From contig NZ_JADIKE010000024.1 of NCBI RefSeq assembly GCF_016904955.1, positions 58,519-122,518 on the forward strand: a stretch of DNA of 64,000 bases. The letters run 5' to 3'. The position numbers and the translations under genes are program-made. Numbering within the stretch: position 1 is the first letter of the stretch; each line of letters opens with the position of its first letter. The stretch comes from Dyella flava (GTDB taxonomy: Bacteria > Pseudomonadota > Gammaproteobacteria > Xanthomonadales > Rhodanobacteraceae). The notes under the pieces were generated by a model. It had not been told where the DNA came from, made no database searches, and worked only from the letters and a program-made list of their open reading frames with translations. Below are positions 34,018-44,102 of this stretch, in pieces.

Positions 34018-35919
34018 TCAGAGCACGCCTTTCACACCGGCGCCGAACGCAGTAATCAGGCGCGTGTAGAGCAGCTTGGACGAGATGTCCACGTCCGGAA
34101 AATCGCCGACAGCTTCATAGCAACGACTGAAATCCGGATTGTCGGGTTTCATCGGCGCGCAATTGGGTTTGAGCTGGTAGCTGGTGGCATAGCGGAATGG
34201 CCAGATATCGAAGAACGGCAGCTTGGCCGAGATATCGCCAATCACCTGGCTGATTTGCCCGAGCACCGGAATGGTGGGTTTGCGCGGCGCAATGATCCAG
34301 GCATTCTGCGGTGCAATGGCTTGCAGGATCGATGCGCGCAGCTCGCTGGCGAAGCGCTGGTCGTACACGATCACGCCCGCCTCGGTGTTGTAGTGGTCCG
34401 AGCGCGGATCGAAGTTGTGCGAGCCGACCATGGCGAAGCTGTCGTCGACCACCAGTGATTTGGCATGCAGGCCGAAGCGGCGTCCGGCGCTGATCAGCGG
34501 TGCGGGACGGTTGCGTTTGCCATGACTGCCGAACAGGCCGGGTCGGCGTTCGTTTCCGGGGAAGCGCTTGTGCTTGGCGCCGGATGCGCTGGAGGTCACC
34601 GGTGCTTGCTCATCATCGTCCTCCGCCTCATCGATGACGTTGGCTTGCAGATAGGCGTCATCGGCAAGCTGGGCATGCGGTTTCATCTCGTAGATGTCGA
34701 AGCCGTATTGCGTGAGGTAGTTCTTGCGGTGTTTGTACGAGACGGCATAGACCGCAAAGGCATCGGTGGATGCCAGCGAGTTGGTGGAGACGGTGATCTG
34801 TGGCGGCGAGGCTTCCTGGTGCAGTTTCTTGAAGATTTTCTGCGCGCGGCGGCTCATCACGAGGTACGGCGTTTGCAGCACGACTTCATGGTGGGCGCCA
34901 CTGATCAGGTGCATCAGGTAGGAGGTGTATTGCAGCGCGTCGCGCTTGTCCGGCTGCGTGGTCTTGGCCGGGCGATCGCTGAAATATTCCACCTTGCCGG
35001 TGATCAGGCTGGTGTTGATCAGATGTTGGGTCAGCCAGTCCAGATCCTGCGCTTCGCTAATCGCATCTTCCACACGCGCCGGATAGGCGTATTGCGGCGC
35101 AGGCCATGGCGGCGGATTTGGATCGCGCTGGATCAGTCGATTGACATCGCGCAGATGGGTCAACGGCACTGCGCGCTTGAGGTTCCAGAATAGATTGAAG
35201 CTCGCGGCCATCTGGTGTGCGGCAGGGCCGCCGACCATGATGTCGCGGTCGACATAATTGAAATCGTTATCCCAGTTGAAATAACGATCCTGGTAATTGC
35301 GCCCACCGGTGATGCCGATGCTGTTGTCGACCAGCAGCAGCTTGTTGTGCATGCGCTGGTTGAATTTCAAGAAGCAGCACAGGACACCGGCCGCAAACTC
35401 CAGCGGTGGCGTGCGTGAGTTTTGAAAGGTCGGGTTGTACAGCCTGACGTGCAGGTTGGGGCTGACCCGCGCAAGTCGCTCGAGCAGGTTGGGATCTTCG
35501 AACGAGAACAGCTGGTCGGCAAGGATGCGCACGGTGACGCCGCGCCGCGCCGCGGCGATCAACTCGTTGAGCATCAACTGGCCGGTGTCGTCTTCGTCCC
35601 AGATATAGGTCTGCACATCGATGGATTGGCGCGCTGCCCGGATCAGGTTGATGCGGGCGACCAGCGCGGCTTCGCTGTCATCGAGCAGGGTGACGACGTG
35701 TTCGGGCTGCGCGGGCGTGGAGTGGGCGATGGCCTGGTCCGCGGCATCAAGCAGGGGCGATGGCGTGGCGCAGTGGTCGTCCTGATCGCAGCTGGCCTGA
35801 CGGTCGATGCTGGCGGCGACGATGGCGTCGGCACGCTTGATTTGCGCATGCGTCAGCGTGCAGCCCTGCAACAAGGCGGCCAGCAATAGTGTGACAACGA
35901 GACCGCAACGCAGCTGCAT
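34018..35919 (-). CDS. Phospholipase D / cardiolipin-synthase-like lipoprotein
   Basis: A 633-residue protein from the ATG at 35919, which gives a lipoprotein signal (LLLAALLQGC). It has two HKD motifs: HNKLLLVDNSIGITGG and HAKSLVVDDSFAMVGSHN, the PLD signature. A central low-complexity acidic/basic insert lies between them. Such proteins transfer phosphatidyl groups or hydrolyse phospholipids, probably at the outer leaflet or periplasm given the lipobox. It is downstream of the YceI and SixA genes on the same strand. Confidence 0.85.
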   Translation of the reverse strand: MQLRCGLVVTLLLAALLQGCTLTHAQIKRADAIVAASIDRQASCDQDDHCATPSPLLDAADQAIAHSTPAQPEHVVTLLDDSEAALVARINLIRAARQSIDVQTYIWDEDDTGQLMLNELIAAARRGVTVRILADQLFSFEDPNLLERLARVSPNLHVRLYNPTFQNSRTPPLEFAAGVLCCFLKFNQRMHNKLLLVDNSIGITGGRNYQDRYFNWDNDFNYVDRDIMVGGPAAHQMAASFNLFWNLKRAVPLTHLRDVNRLIQRDPNPPPWPAPQYAYPARVEDAISEAQDLDWLTQHLINTSLITGKVEYFSDRPAKTTQPDKRDALQYTSYLMHLISGAHHEVVLQTPYLVMSRRAQKIFKKLHQEASPPQITVSTNSLASTDAFAVYAVSYKHRKNYLTQYGFDIYEMKPHAQLADDAYLQANVIDEAEDDDEQAPVTSSASGAKHKRFPGNERRPGLFGSHGKRNRPAPLISAGRRFGLHAKSLVVDDSFAMVGSHNFDPRSDHYNTEAGVIVYDQRFASELRASILQAIAPQNAWIIAPRKPTIPVLGQISQVIGDISAKLPFFDIWPFRYATSYQLKPNCAPMKPDNPDFSRCYEAVGDFPDVDISSKLLYTRLITAFGAGVKGVL

Positions 35920-35939
35920 GCCGCCATGATAACGGCGAC

Positions 35940-36536
35940 TCAACGACTTTCGCGTTGCAGCGTGATGCTCAGATTCAGGTCGACGCTATCGGACAGTGCC
36001 AGCCGATCGCTGGTCATGCCGAAGGCGCTGCGCCGCAGTCGGCCGTGCAGCGTGATGTGACAAGGTGACAGCGCCAGCGTTTCGCAATGAATGGGCTGTA
36101 GGGAGAAATGCATGGGCGCCGTGACACCGCGCAGGGTGAGGTAGCCGGTCAAGGTGCCGCCATGATCCAGATCGGTTTCCGTGATCGGATCGGAAACAAA
36201 GTGGATGGTCGGATGATGTTCGGCGTCAAAAAACGCCGGCGCCAAAACCCACGCGCGTATGCGCGAGGTGGGCATGCTCACGCTTTTCACTGCAATGGTG
36301 GCATCGACTACCCAGCTGCCGGGTTGCGGGCCGGGCAGCACATCGCCGATCACTTGGGTGAAGCCGCCATCGACGTGATCGAGCCAGAGCAGGCGTACCT
36401 TGAAGCTTGCCTGCGAGGCGGTCGGATCGATGCGAAAGTCAGTTTCGCCGGCCGCGACGAAGGCCGGCAGTAATAGCAAACAAAGCAACATGAGCCCGCG
36501 CAGAGATCGAAGTGCTCTGCGCAAACGCATCCTCAT
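35940..36536 (-). CDS. YceI-family periplasmic protein
   Basis: A 198-residue protein with a signal peptide (LRGLMLLCLLLLPAFVAAG) and a YceI lipocalin-like barrel: FRIDPTASQASFKVRLLWLDHVDGGF, HPTIHFVSDPI, and LTGYLTLRGVTAPMHF. YceI proteins bind long-chain isoprenoid or amide lipids in the periplasm. Start ATG overlaps the SixA stop (four bases). Confidence 0.88.
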   Translation of the reverse strand: MRMRLRRALRSLRGLMLLCLLLLPAFVAAGETDFRIDPTASQASFKVRLLWLDHVDGGFTQVIGDVLPGPQPGSWVVDATIAVKSVSMPTSRIRAWVLAPAFFDAEHHPTIHFVSDPITETDLDHGGTLTGYLTLRGVTAPMHFSLQPIHCETLALSPCHITLHGRLRRSAFGMTSDRLALSDSVDLNLSITLQRESR

Positions 36537-37006
36537 GGCGACCAGAACGCATCCAGTCGTGCGCTGCCCGGTTCCAGCGGGCCATCGAGGTGAAGCACGG
36601 CCAGTCCGGCCGGCGGCATGCCACGGAATTCATCCGAACGCCCTTCCACCAGCAAGGCGACCAGCCGTTCGATGCCGGGGTTGTGGCCGATCAGCATCAC
36701 GATGTTCGCGTCCAGGTGCTGGTCCAGCAGGGCCAGCAATTCACCCGGGGTGGCGTTGTAGATTTCCTCGGCGGTCATCATCGTAGGTGCACGATCCAGG
36801 GCGGCGAGTGCCAGGCTGCCGGTTGCGCAGGTGCGCTCGGACGGCGAGCACAACACGCGATCGGGGTGTACACCGTGCGCCTTGAGCCAGGTGCCGGCGG
36901 CGCGCGCCTCCTGCTCGCCGCGCCCGCTGAGACGCCGGACGGAGTCCTCGCCTCCAGGCGGCGCCGGTTGGGCTTCAGCGTGTCGTAGCAGGATCAGTTC
37001 GTGCAT
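36533..37006 (-). CDS. sixA: Phosphohistidine phosphatase SixA
   Basis: A 157-residue histidine-phosphatase family protein: LILLRHAEA at the N-terminus (R8-H9) and LIGHNPGIERL later, with no transmembrane segment. Length and motifs match SixA, which dephosphorylates histidines on HPt domains or phosphotransfer proteins. It overlaps YceI by four bases. Confidence 0.87.
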   Translation of the reverse strand: MHELILLRHAEAQPAPPGGEDSVRRLSGRGEQEARAAGTWLKAHGVHPDRVLCSPSERTCATGSLALAALDRAPTMMTAEEIYNATPGELLALLDQHLDANIVMLIGHNPGIERLVALLVEGRSDEFRGMPPAGLAVLHLDGPLEPGSARLDAFWSP

Positions 37007-37051
37007 GGGTACTCCAGGTAGTGCCTATTTAAGGTTCCGAGGTTGCAGGCG

Positions 37052-37684
37052 CTAGTGCTGGCGCTTGATCCAGCGCAGCAGTGGCGTCCAGTCCTGCTGG
37101 TGTCCACGCACCTGCTCGGATCCGTAGTCGAAGATGCCTTTGCCCAGCGAGGTCAGCAAGACGTAGGCCTGGGTATCGCGTAGTTGGGCCACCACCGGAA
37201 ATGGCGCCTGTTCGGCCAGCTGGGCGATGGCGTCCTGGCTGGCGTGGGTCCAGGGTTTGAGCCGATTGCCCACCAGGGCCACCGGCAGCTTGCCGCGCTT
37301 GATCCGACTGATGCCGCGCAGGTGCTGCAGGAAATTCAGGGTGGCGTGCAGATCGAACGAGGATGGCAGGGCGGGCACCAGCAACACGTCGGCCTTTTCC
37401 AGATAGGGTTCCAGCTCTTTTTCGTGCGAGCCGGCGGCGGTGTCGATGAGTACGCGCTCGGTGTCGTCAGGCAGCTTGTCCAGCGCCTTGCGGCCGCCCT
37501 CCATCGCCAGCACGCCGGGGACATTGTCCGGACGCAGGCTGGCCCAGCGATAGCTGGAGCCCTGCGGATCGCTGTCGACGATGGCCGTGCGCTTGTTGTC
37601 CTGCGCCCAATGTGAAGCCAGCTGGGTGACCAGCGTGCTTTTACCGCAGCCACCTTTGCTGCTTGCTACCAACACCGTAAGCAT
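37052..37684 (-). CDS. ParA/MinD-family ATPase
   Basis: A 210-residue protein with the deviant Walker A KGGCGKST, the SDPQGSSYRWAS switch region and a RVLIDTAAG Walker B-like strand. No parB lies nearby, so it is probably an orphan ParA-like positioning protein. It carries no membrane-binding helix that I can see. Confidence 0.88.
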   Translation of the reverse strand: MLTVLVASSKGGCGKSTLVTQLASHWAQDNKRTAIVDSDPQGSSYRWASLRPDNVPGVLAMEGGRKALDKLPDDTERVLIDTAAGSHEKELEPYLEKADVLLVPALPSSFDLHATLNFLQHLRGISRIKRGKLPVALVGNRLKPWTHASQDAIAQLAEQAPFPVVAQLRDTQAYVLLTSLGKGIFDYGSEQVRGHQQDWTPLLRWIKRQH

Positions 37685-37737
37685 CAGTTGCCCCTAATGG
37701 TGTGAGGTGAGGCAAAGGGTAGCAACAGGGCGGGAAA

Positions 37738-37774
37738 CAGGGAACCGGGTGCGTCTTAAGCGCCCGGTTCCCTG
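37738..37774 (-). terminator. Hairpin downstream of the 37.8-kb gene
   Basis: CAGGGAACCGGG pairs perfectly with CCCGGTTCCCTG across a 13-base loop. Read on the minus strand it follows the stop of the 37783-38823 gene and is followed by TTTCCC, fitting a rho-independent terminator. Confidence 0.7.
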
Positions 37775-37782
37775 TTGCCGCA

Positions 37783-38823
37783 TCAATTCGCTTTTTGCGG
37801 CGGCTGCTGCGGCTGCCAGTCCGATGGCGCGTCGGTGGGAATGCCGTCATCGTGCAGCGCCGCCAGCACCAGGCTCATCTGGGTGCCGCCGCTGCGGGCC
37901 AGGGCCAGCAGATGCTGCGATTGCGCCTTGTCGTTCTGCGCGCGCAAGGACAATCCGGCGAAGTTCTGCACCTGCCAGATCAGGTTGCGCCGGGCGTTCT
38001 GGGCGTCCTGTTGCTGGGCCGGATCGGGATTGAGCACTTCGCGCAGATGCAGGCCCAAGGAGCGGGCCAAGGGGCTGGAGCCCCATTCGAGCAGCTTGCC
38101 CAGCTTCAGGCAGTCGTCCTTGATCGAGGCATCTTTCGGCGCGTTTTGTTCGCAATAGACAGCCGTGTCGCGCAACGCCGGCTGCGGCATGGTTGCGGCG
38201 GTGCCGAACACGATCAGCGCCTGCACGCCGTCCGCCCCAGCGGCGGAGTTCGGGTCCATCGTGGCGCTCGGCGGCGGCAAGGTGCTGACCGTGTTGGCCA
38301 GGGCCTGCAGGCCGATGCCGTTGTAGTCGTCATAGAGCTTGGCGGCAGCGGCTTTCGACAGATCCTGGCGCGCGTCGTCCTTCTTCAGCGTGTTCACGTC
38401 CTGGCTCAGCTTGAGCAGCCAGACGGCAGCGTTGTCGGGCGCCTGTTTGACCAGTTCGGCCAGGGCGTTGCTGTTGGGGCAGTCGCCACGGGTGTCGGCG
38501 TTGCAATCGGCCAGGCGGGCCCAGCTGACGGCGGGACCGGCCCCATCCGCCTGGGCGGCGCGGGCGATCAGGGCATGAAAGTTCACGATCTTGGACTGAT
38601 TGGGCAGCGGGCGGGCCATCAAGGCTGCCGCGAGCAGGCGCTGGGCATCGGCGCTTGGCGCCAGCACGCTGACCAGATCGCTCTGGAACGAGAGCAGAGC
38701 CTGATTGCGGGCTTCATCCGCATTGGCGGTGCTGGGGGCGGTCTTGGCTTGGTATGCCATGGCGGTTGTCGACGCGCCGAGCAGGAAGGCAAGGGTCAGG
38801 GCAAGGGGACGCCATCCACGCAT
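37783..38823 (-). CDS. Exported hypothetical protein
   Basis: A 346-residue protein. The ATG at 38823 (GGAG eight bases upstream) yields a signal peptide RGWRPLALTLAFLLGASTTAMA. The mature protein is alanine-rich and helical, with several pairs of cysteines (DCNADTRGDCPNSN) that could form disulfides. It has no recognised catalytic motif and is probably periplasmic. Confidence 0.6.
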   Translation of the reverse strand: MRGWRPLALTLAFLLGASTTAMAYQAKTAPSTANADEARNQALLSFQSDLVSVLAPSADAQRLLAAALMARPLPNQSKIVNFHALIARAAQADGAGPAVSWARLADCNADTRGDCPNSNALAELVKQAPDNAAVWLLKLSQDVNTLKKDDARQDLSKAAAAKLYDDYNGIGLQALANTVSTLPPPSATMDPNSAAGADGVQALIVFGTAATMPQPALRDTAVYCEQNAPKDASIKDDCLKLGKLLEWGSSPLARSLGLHLREVLNPDPAQQQDAQNARRNLIWQVQNFAGLSLRAQNDKAQSQHLLALARSGGTQMSLVLAALHDDGIPTDAPSDWQPQQPPQKAN

Positions 38824-38983
38824 GGAGAATGCTCCGTGATTCATAAAACCCCCAGCATAACCGCGATGGATTGAGGATGTTCTGAACAGTAGCGATAGGA
38901 CTTGCCGATCAGCGGCTTACGTCAAGCCGCAGGACCGTCGGCTCTTGCTAGGATGCCGGTGCTGCCGTACGCAGGAGAATGCT

Positions 38984-39181
38984 GTGGATTCGTTTTCAAT
39001 GCTGGCCGAGGGGCATGCCCCCTGGTTTGTCGGGTGGGGCACGCTGGCCTTGATCAATGCCGGTCTGGCTCAGGGCAAGAACCGCAGTGGCTTGTGGTGG
39101 TTCTTGCTGTCGTTGCTGTTCGGCCCGTTTGCAACGTTGGTGCTGGTGCTGCTGCCGAAGGTGCGGGACCGGATTTTTTGA
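38984..39181 (+). CDS. Small membrane protein, 65 residues
   Basis: A GTG start at 38984 sits behind AGGAG. The peptide has one strong membrane segment (LWWFLLSLLFGPFATLVLVLL) preceded by a weaker one (FVGWGTLALINAGLAQGK). No family is recognised. Confidence 0.6.
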   Translation: MDSFSMLAEGHAPWFVGWGTLALINAGLAQGKNRSGLWWFLLSLLFGPFATLVLVLLPKVRDRIF

Positions 39182-39195
39182 GTAGCAATGAATTA

Positions 39196-39281
39196 GGGGT
39201 GAGGGACGGGTAGCGAGGGCGCAAGTTCACTTAGCTTGCGCAAGAGGGCGCGCTTGCGCCCTTGCTACTCGCCACTCACCC
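39196..39281. repeat. Long hairpin between convergent genes
   Basis: GGGTGAG...GTAGC...AGGGCGCAAG (39197-39225) pairs imperfectly with CTTGCGCCCTTGCTAC...CTCACCC (39253-39281). It separates the small membrane protein from speE and probably terminates both. Confidence 0.65.
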
Positions 39282-39288
39282 TTTTGAT

Positions 39289-40140
39289 TCACTCGCCCAG
39301 GGCTTCGCGCATGAACTCAGGCAGTGCCAGTGCGCCCTTGTGCACATCGGCGTTGTAGTAGCGCGTGGTGAAGTTCTTGCTGAGCGCACCACGCTCGCGG
39401 AAGCCGGCCAGGTCGCCACCCTTGCGCGCCATGGTGCAGCTCCACCAGCCGGTGGGGTAGCACGGCTGCGGGAACGGCAGGGTCTTCACTGCGCTGAAGC
39501 CGGCGGTGCGCATGGCCGAGCGCATCGATTTGATCAGTTCAAGATGCGCCAGCGGCGATTCGCTCTGCTGCACCAGGATGCCGCCGTGACGCAGGGCCTT
39601 GTAGCAGCTGGCATAGAACGCGGCATTGAACAGGCCTTCGGCCGGACCGACCGGATCGGTCGAGTCGACGATGATCAGGTCCAATGATTCCGGTTCGGCC
39701 TCGGCCATGTACTTGATGCCGTCGATAAACAGCAGCTCGGCGCGCGGATCGTTATTGGATTCGCACAGCTCCGGGAAATATTGCTCGGCCAGGCGCGTTA
39801 CGCGCTCGTCGATTTCCACCTGCGCGGCGTGCTCGACTTCCTCGTGCTTGAGCACTTCGCGCAGCGTGCCGCAGTCGCCACCGCCGATGATCACCACGCG
39901 CTTGGCGCGCGCATGGGTGAACAGCGCCGGGTGGGTCATCATCTCGTGATAAAGGAAGTTGTCGCGGCTGGTCAGCATCACGCAGCCGTCGATCACCATC
40001 AGGTTGCCCCAGTCGGTGGTCTGGTAGATCTCGATGGTCTGGAATGGGGTTTTCTCCGCATGAAGCGGCTTCTCCACGCGATAACCGATGGAGGAACCGG
40101 AAGCCTGGTGTGCTTCAGTGAACCAGCTGGGCTGCGACAT
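39289..40140 (-). CDS. speE: Spermidine synthase (polyamine aminopropyltransferase)
   Basis: A 283-residue enzyme from the ATG at 40140. It shows IGGGDCGTLREVLKH (decarboxylated SAM site), VEIDERVTRLA, and IVDSTDPVGPAEGLF (catalytic aspartate). It makes spermidine from putrescine. It is divergent from speA; speA makes agmatine, the first step of the putrescine route, so the pair is functionally linked. Confidence 0.95.
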   Translation of the reverse strand: MSQPSWFTEAHQASGSSIGYRVEKPLHAEKTPFQTIEIYQTTDWGNLMVIDGCVMLTSRDNFLYHEMMTHPALFTHARAKRVVIIGGGDCGTLREVLKHEEVEHAAQVEIDERVTRLAEQYFPELCESNNDPRAELLFIDGIKYMAEAEPESLDLIIVDSTDPVGPAEGLFNAAFYASCYKALRHGGILVQQSESPLAHLELIKSMRSAMRTAGFSAVKTLPFPQPCYPTGWWSCTMARKGGDLAGFRERGALSKNFTTRYYNADVHKGALALPEFMREALGE

Positions 40141-40405
40141 GTCGGGAAAATCCTGCAAATCGTGGTTAAAGAGATGTGATTGTAGCGGCAACCGCTGGCG
40201 GCGTCCCGGCGGGCTGACCTCAAATTGTCGCGGCCGCCCGTTACAATGGAAGTTCAGGCTGTCAGGTGGACGGCCTATCAGCCTTTCCGGTCCCGCGGCG
40301 TGCGAGGCTTCCGGCCGGTGGGCTTAAGTTCGTCAAGGCTCGCCGCTGCGACGATGTCATCCCCTGGGTCGGTCAAGCGGCCCATCAAAGAGGAGATACC
40401 GTCAC

Positions 40406-42295
40406 ATGGCGAATTCTTGGACTACCGATGCGGCCCGTCACACCTATGCCGTACCTTATTGGAGTGATGGCTACGTCGATGTCAGCGACGCCGGCGATAT
40501 CGTGATGCGTCCGCAAGGCCAGCGTGGTCCGGCCTTTTCACTTCCGGAGATTGTCGAGCGCGCGCGCGCCGATGGTCTGCGCCTGCCGTTGCTGGTGCGC
40601 TTCCCGGATATCCTGGCCGACCGTCTCGCACGGTTGCAGGGTGCTTTCGCCAAGGCGATCGGCGAATGGAATTACGCCGGTGGCTATACCGCCATCTACC
40701 CGATCAAGGTCAATCAGCAGCGCGGTGTGGTGGCGGAGCTGGTTGCAGCGGGCGAGCATGGTTTCGGATTGGAAGCAGGTTCCAAACCCGAGTTGATGGC
40801 AGTGCTGGCGATGGCGCGGCCAGGCTCGATCGTCATCTGCAATGGCTACAAGGATCGCGAATACATCCGTCTTGCGCTGATCGGCCGCAAGCTGGGGCTG
40901 CGCATCCATATCGTGATCGAGAAACTTTCCGAGCTGGAGCACGTGATCGCCGAAGCCAAGGCGCTGGACGTGGAGCCGCTGTTGGGCGTGCGCGTGCGGC
41001 TGGCATCCATCGGCGCCGGCAAGTGGCAGAACACGGGTGGTGACAAGGGCAAGTTTGGTTTGTCGCCGGCGCAGGTGTTGGTGCTGGTGGAGCGCCTGGA
41101 CCAGGCGGGTCTGAAGCACACGTTGAAGCTGCAGCACTTCCACATGGGCTCGCAGATTTCCAACGTGCGCGACATCGCCAACGGTATGCGTGAGGCCACC
41201 CGTTATTTCGTGGAACTCAGGCGCCTGGGCGTGCCGCTGGAGATCGTCGACGTCGGCGGTGGCCTGGGCGTGGATTACGAAGGCTCGCGTTCGCGCAGCC
41301 ACAATTCGATCAACTATTCGCTGGAACAGTACGCGGCCACCATCGTGCAATCGATTGCCGAGGCGGTGGAGACCGAAGGTTTGCAGGCCCCGCATATCCT
41401 CACCGAGGCCGGACGCGCGATGACCGCACACCATGCGGTGATGGTGGTGAATGTCAGCGAAGTCGAATCCGTGCCGGTTGGCAGTCTGCCGGCGGCCGAA
41501 GCTGACGAGCCCAAGGTGCTGCGCCATCTGCGCGAAGTGCACGATGAATTGAGCACGCGTCCGCCGCTGGAGTTGTTTCACGAAGCGCAACATCATTTGC
41601 AGGAAGGCCAGACGCTTTATGCGCTGGGCCAATTGTCGCTGGCGGATCGTGCACGTCTTGATGAGCTGTATTACGCCATCGTCAATGCGGTGCGCGCGCG
41701 CCTGTTGCCGGCCGAGCGCGCCCATCGCCAGGCGCTGGATGATCTGGACGAAAAGCTGGTCGACAAGTACTTCGTCAATTTCTCGGTGTTTGAATCGGTG
41801 CCGGATGTCTGGGCGATCGATCAGATCTTCCCGATCGCGCCGATCGCTCGTTTGAACGAGCAGCCCGCCCGCCGCGGCGTACTGGTCGACCTTACTTGCG
41901 ATTCGGATGGTCGCATTGACAACTATGTTGATGCCGATGGTGTGGACGTAAGCCTTCCGTTGCATGCATTGAAGGAAGGCGAGCCCTATCGGCTCGGCAT
42001 TTTCATGGTCGGTGCATACCAGGAAACATTGGGCGACATCCATAACCTGTTTGGTGACACGGATGCGGTCAACGTGCGCGTGGACGGCAGCAGCTACGTG
42101 TTTGCCCACAAGCGCCGCGGCGATACCACCGACCTGATGCTGGACTATGTGGGCTATGACCTGGAGGCCTTGCGCCGCAGTTATCGCGAGCGGATTGCCG
42201 CGGCCGGCGTGGCCGGCGAGCAGGCTGAGTACCTGTTTGTAACATTGAATGAAGGCCTGACCGGCTATACCTACCTGTCCGAGGGCGTGCGTTAG
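40406..42295 (+). CDS. speA: Biosynthetic arginine decarboxylase
   Basis: A 629-residue PLP enzyme behind GAGGAG. It has the Schiff-base lysine in [14 protein letters not shown], the [14 protein letters not shown] substrate motif and [11 protein letters not shown], with the long SpeA architecture. It converts arginine to agmatine for putrescine synthesis. Its 265-bp leader contains a possible -10 (TACAAT at 40242), but I found no convincing -35. Confidence 0.95.
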   Translation: MANSWTTDAARHTYAVPYWSDGYVDVSDAGDIVMRPQGQRGPAFSLPEIVERARADGLRLPLLVRFPDILADRLARLQGAFAKAIGEWNYAGGYTAIYPIKVNQQRGVVAELVAAGEHGFGLEAGSKPELMAVLAMARPGSIVICNGYKDREYIRLALIGRKLGLRIHIVIEKLSELEHVIAEAKALDVEPLLGVRVRLASIGAGKWQNTGGDKGKFGLSPAQVLVLVERLDQAGLKHTLKLQHFHMGSQISNVRDIANGMREATRYFVELRRLGVPLEIVDVGGGLGVDYEGSRSRSHNSINYSLEQYAATIVQSIAEAVETEGLQAPHILTEAGRAMTAHHAVMVVNVSEVESVPVGSLPAAEADEPKVLRHLREVHDELSTRPPLELFHEAQHHLQEGQTLYALGQLSLADRARLDELYYAIVNAVRARLLPAERAHRQALDDLDEKLVDKYFVNFSVFESVPDVWAIDQIFPIAPIARLNEQPARRGVLVDLTCDSDGRIDNYVDADGVDVSLPLHALKEGEPYRLGIFMVGAYQETLGDIHNLFGDTDAVNVRVDGSSYVFAHKRRGDTTDLMLDYVGYDLEALRRSYRERIAAAGVAGEQAEYLFVTLNEGLTGYTYLSEGVR

Positions 42296-42308
42296 CGTCA
42301 TGGCCTGG

Positions 42309-42334
42309 AGTGCCTCGAACCCTGTCGAGGCACT
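42309..42334. repeat. Stem-loop after speA
   Basis: AGTGCCTCGA pairs perfectly with TCGAGGCACT around a six-base loop. No T-run follows, so it may be a transcript-stabilising or weak termination hairpin. Confidence 0.6.
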
Positions 42335-42393
42335 CTGCGGTTAGCCAACGTGATGCCCTGATCCCCCTTTCCCCCGATTCGAAGGAGTGGCAC

Positions 42394-43179
42394 ATGGCAA
42401 GTCTCGACGGCAAAGTTGCATTGATCACAGGCGCAGCAAGCGGCCTGGGCAAGGCAATCGCTGAACTTTACGCAAAGAATGGTGCGGCAGTAGCGATTGC
42501 CGATATCAACCAGCAGGCGGCGGATGCGGCGGCGGCAGAGATCAAGGCAGCTGGCGGCAAAGCGATCGGCATTGCCATGGATGTCACCAACGAAGAGGCG
42601 GTGAACGCCGGCACCGACAAGACCGTCGCGGCATTCGGCAGCCTGGATGTGCTCATCTCCAACGCGGGCGTACAGATCATCAATCCGATCGATCAGTTTT
42701 CGTTTTCCGATTGGAAAAAGATGCTGGCGATCCACCTCGACGGCGGCTTCCTCACCACCAAGGCCGCGCTCAAGCATATGTACAAGGACAACCGCGGCGG
42801 CACCGTGATCTACATGGGCTCGGTGCATTCGCACGAAGCGTCCATGCTGAAATCGGCCTATGTCACCGCCAAGCACGGCTTGCTGGGACTGGCGCGCACG
42901 CTGGCCAAGGAAGGCGCGGCGCATAACGTGCGCTCGCATGTGATCTGCCCGGGCTTTGTACGCACGCCGCTGGTGGAAAAGCAGATTCCCGAACAGGCCA
43001 AGGAATTGGGCATCAGCGAAGCCGATGTGATCAAGAATGTGATGCTGAAGGACACCGTGGACGGCGTGTTCACCACCGTCGATGACATCGCGCAGACGGC
43101 ACTGTTCCTCGCGGCATTCCCGAGCGCGGCACTGACTGGCCAGAGTCTCGTGGTCAGCCACGGCTGGTATATGCAGTAA
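42394..43179 (+). CDS. 3-hydroxybutyrate dehydrogenase (SDR family)
   Basis: A 261-residue short-chain dehydrogenase from the ATG at 42394, behind GAAGGAG. It has [13 protein letters not shown], and the catalytic Y-x3-K in SAYVTAKHG. The family-specific C-terminal [10 protein letters not shown] and [15 protein letters not shown] fit D-3-hydroxybutyrate dehydrogenases. It would make acetoacetate, which the next enzyme decarboxylates. Confidence 0.88.
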   Translation: MASLDGKVALITGAASGLGKAIAELYAKNGAAVAIADINQQAADAAAAEIKAAGGKAIGIAMDVTNEEAVNAGTDKTVAAFGSLDVLISNAGVQIINPIDQFSFSDWKKMLAIHLDGGFLTTKAALKHMYKDNRGGTVIYMGSVHSHEASMLKSAYVTAKHGLLGLARTLAKEGAAHNVRSHVICPGFVRTPLVEKQIPEQAKELGISEADVIKNVMLKDTVDGVFTTVDDIAQTALFLAAFPSAALTGQSLVVSHGWYMQ

Positions 43180-43236
43180 CGCTCACAGCCCCCGTGTTTG
43201 TTCGGGCAGCTGTCAGCGCATTTCCTCAATGAGTTA

Positions 43237-43266
43237 CCGCCATTCCCGCTTTCGCGGGAATGGCGG
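43237..43266. repeat. REP-like perfect hairpin
   Basis: CCGCCATTCCCGC pairs perfectly with GCGGGAATGGCGG across a TTTC loop. It lies between the SDR and acetoacetate decarboxylase genes and may attenuate readthrough. Confidence 0.75.
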
Positions 43267-43339
43267 CGAGAAGCGGCGAAGACGTCTGCCCCGAAGTAGA
43301 GGGGGCCCGCGTAGCATCCTCAGATCAAGGAAATGCCTC

Positions 43340-44092
43340 ATGAAAATCGCCGACGTCAAAGCCAACGCCTTCGCCATGCCATTGACGAGCCCCGCGTTCC
43401 CGAAGGGACCGTATCGCTTCGTCAACCGTGAGTTCCTGGTTGTCACCTATCGCACCGACATGGACGCCCTGCGCGCCGTGGTGCCGGAGCCGCTCGAAGT
43501 CACCGAGCCGATCGTGAAGTACGAATTCATCCGCATGCCGGATTCCACCGGTTTCGGTGACTACACCGAGTCCGGCCAGGTGATTCCGGTGAGCTTCCGC
43601 GGAGAGAAAGGCGGCTACGTGCACTCCATGTATCTCAACGACCATCCTCCGATCGCTGGGGGCCGCGAACTATGGGGTTTCCCCAAGAAGCTGGCCACGC
43701 CGATCCTGGAAACCGAGATCGACACCCTGGTCGGTACGCTCGACTACGGCAAGGTACGCGTGGCCAAGGCCACGATGGGCTTCAAGCATGGCGAAGCCGA
43801 TCACAAGGCGGTCCTGGCCGGGCTCGCTGCGCCGAGCTTTTTGCTGAAAATCATCCCGCACGTGGATGGCACGCCGCGCATCTGCGAACTGGTCCGCTAC
43901 TTCACCACCAACGTGACCCTGAAAGGCGCGTGGACCGGCCCGGCATCGCTGGAGCTGCACCCGCATGCGCTGGCGCCGGTGGCGGACCTGCCCGTGCTGA
44001 AAGTGGAATCGGCGCTGCATTACATCACCGATCTCACTCTCGACCTGGGCACAGTGGTTTACGATTATCTTGACGAAAAGAACAAGGCTTAG
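43340..44092 (+). CDS. adc: Acetoacetate decarboxylase
   Basis: A 250-residue protein with [14 protein letters not shown], which carries the Schiff-base lysine pair typical of acetoacetate decarboxylase, and [11 protein letters not shown] before it. The chosen start follows AAGGAA. It would turn acetoacetate into acetone and CO2. Together with the SDR upstream and the patatin downstream it forms a three-gene set seen in polyhydroxybutyrate or ketone metabolism. Confidence 0.9.
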   Translation: MKIADVKANAFAMPLTSPAFPKGPYRFVNREFLVVTYRTDMDALRAVVPEPLEVTEPIVKYEFIRMPDSTGFGDYTESGQVIPVSFRGEKGGYVHSMYLNDHPPIAGGRELWGFPKKLATPILETEIDTLVGTLDYGKVRVAKATMGFKHGEADHKAVLAGLAAPSFLLKIIPHVDGTPRICELVRYFTTNVTLKGAWTGPASLELHPHALAPVADLPVLKVESALHYITDLTLDLGTVVYDYLDEKNKA

Positions 44093-44102
44093 GAGTCGAC
44101 GC

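Noticed and set aside
40538..42301. 587-codon minus-strand open frame opposite speA
   Set aside because: Antisense shadow of a long GC-rich gene with clear PLP-enzyme motifs; composition is high in H, Q and R with no domain.
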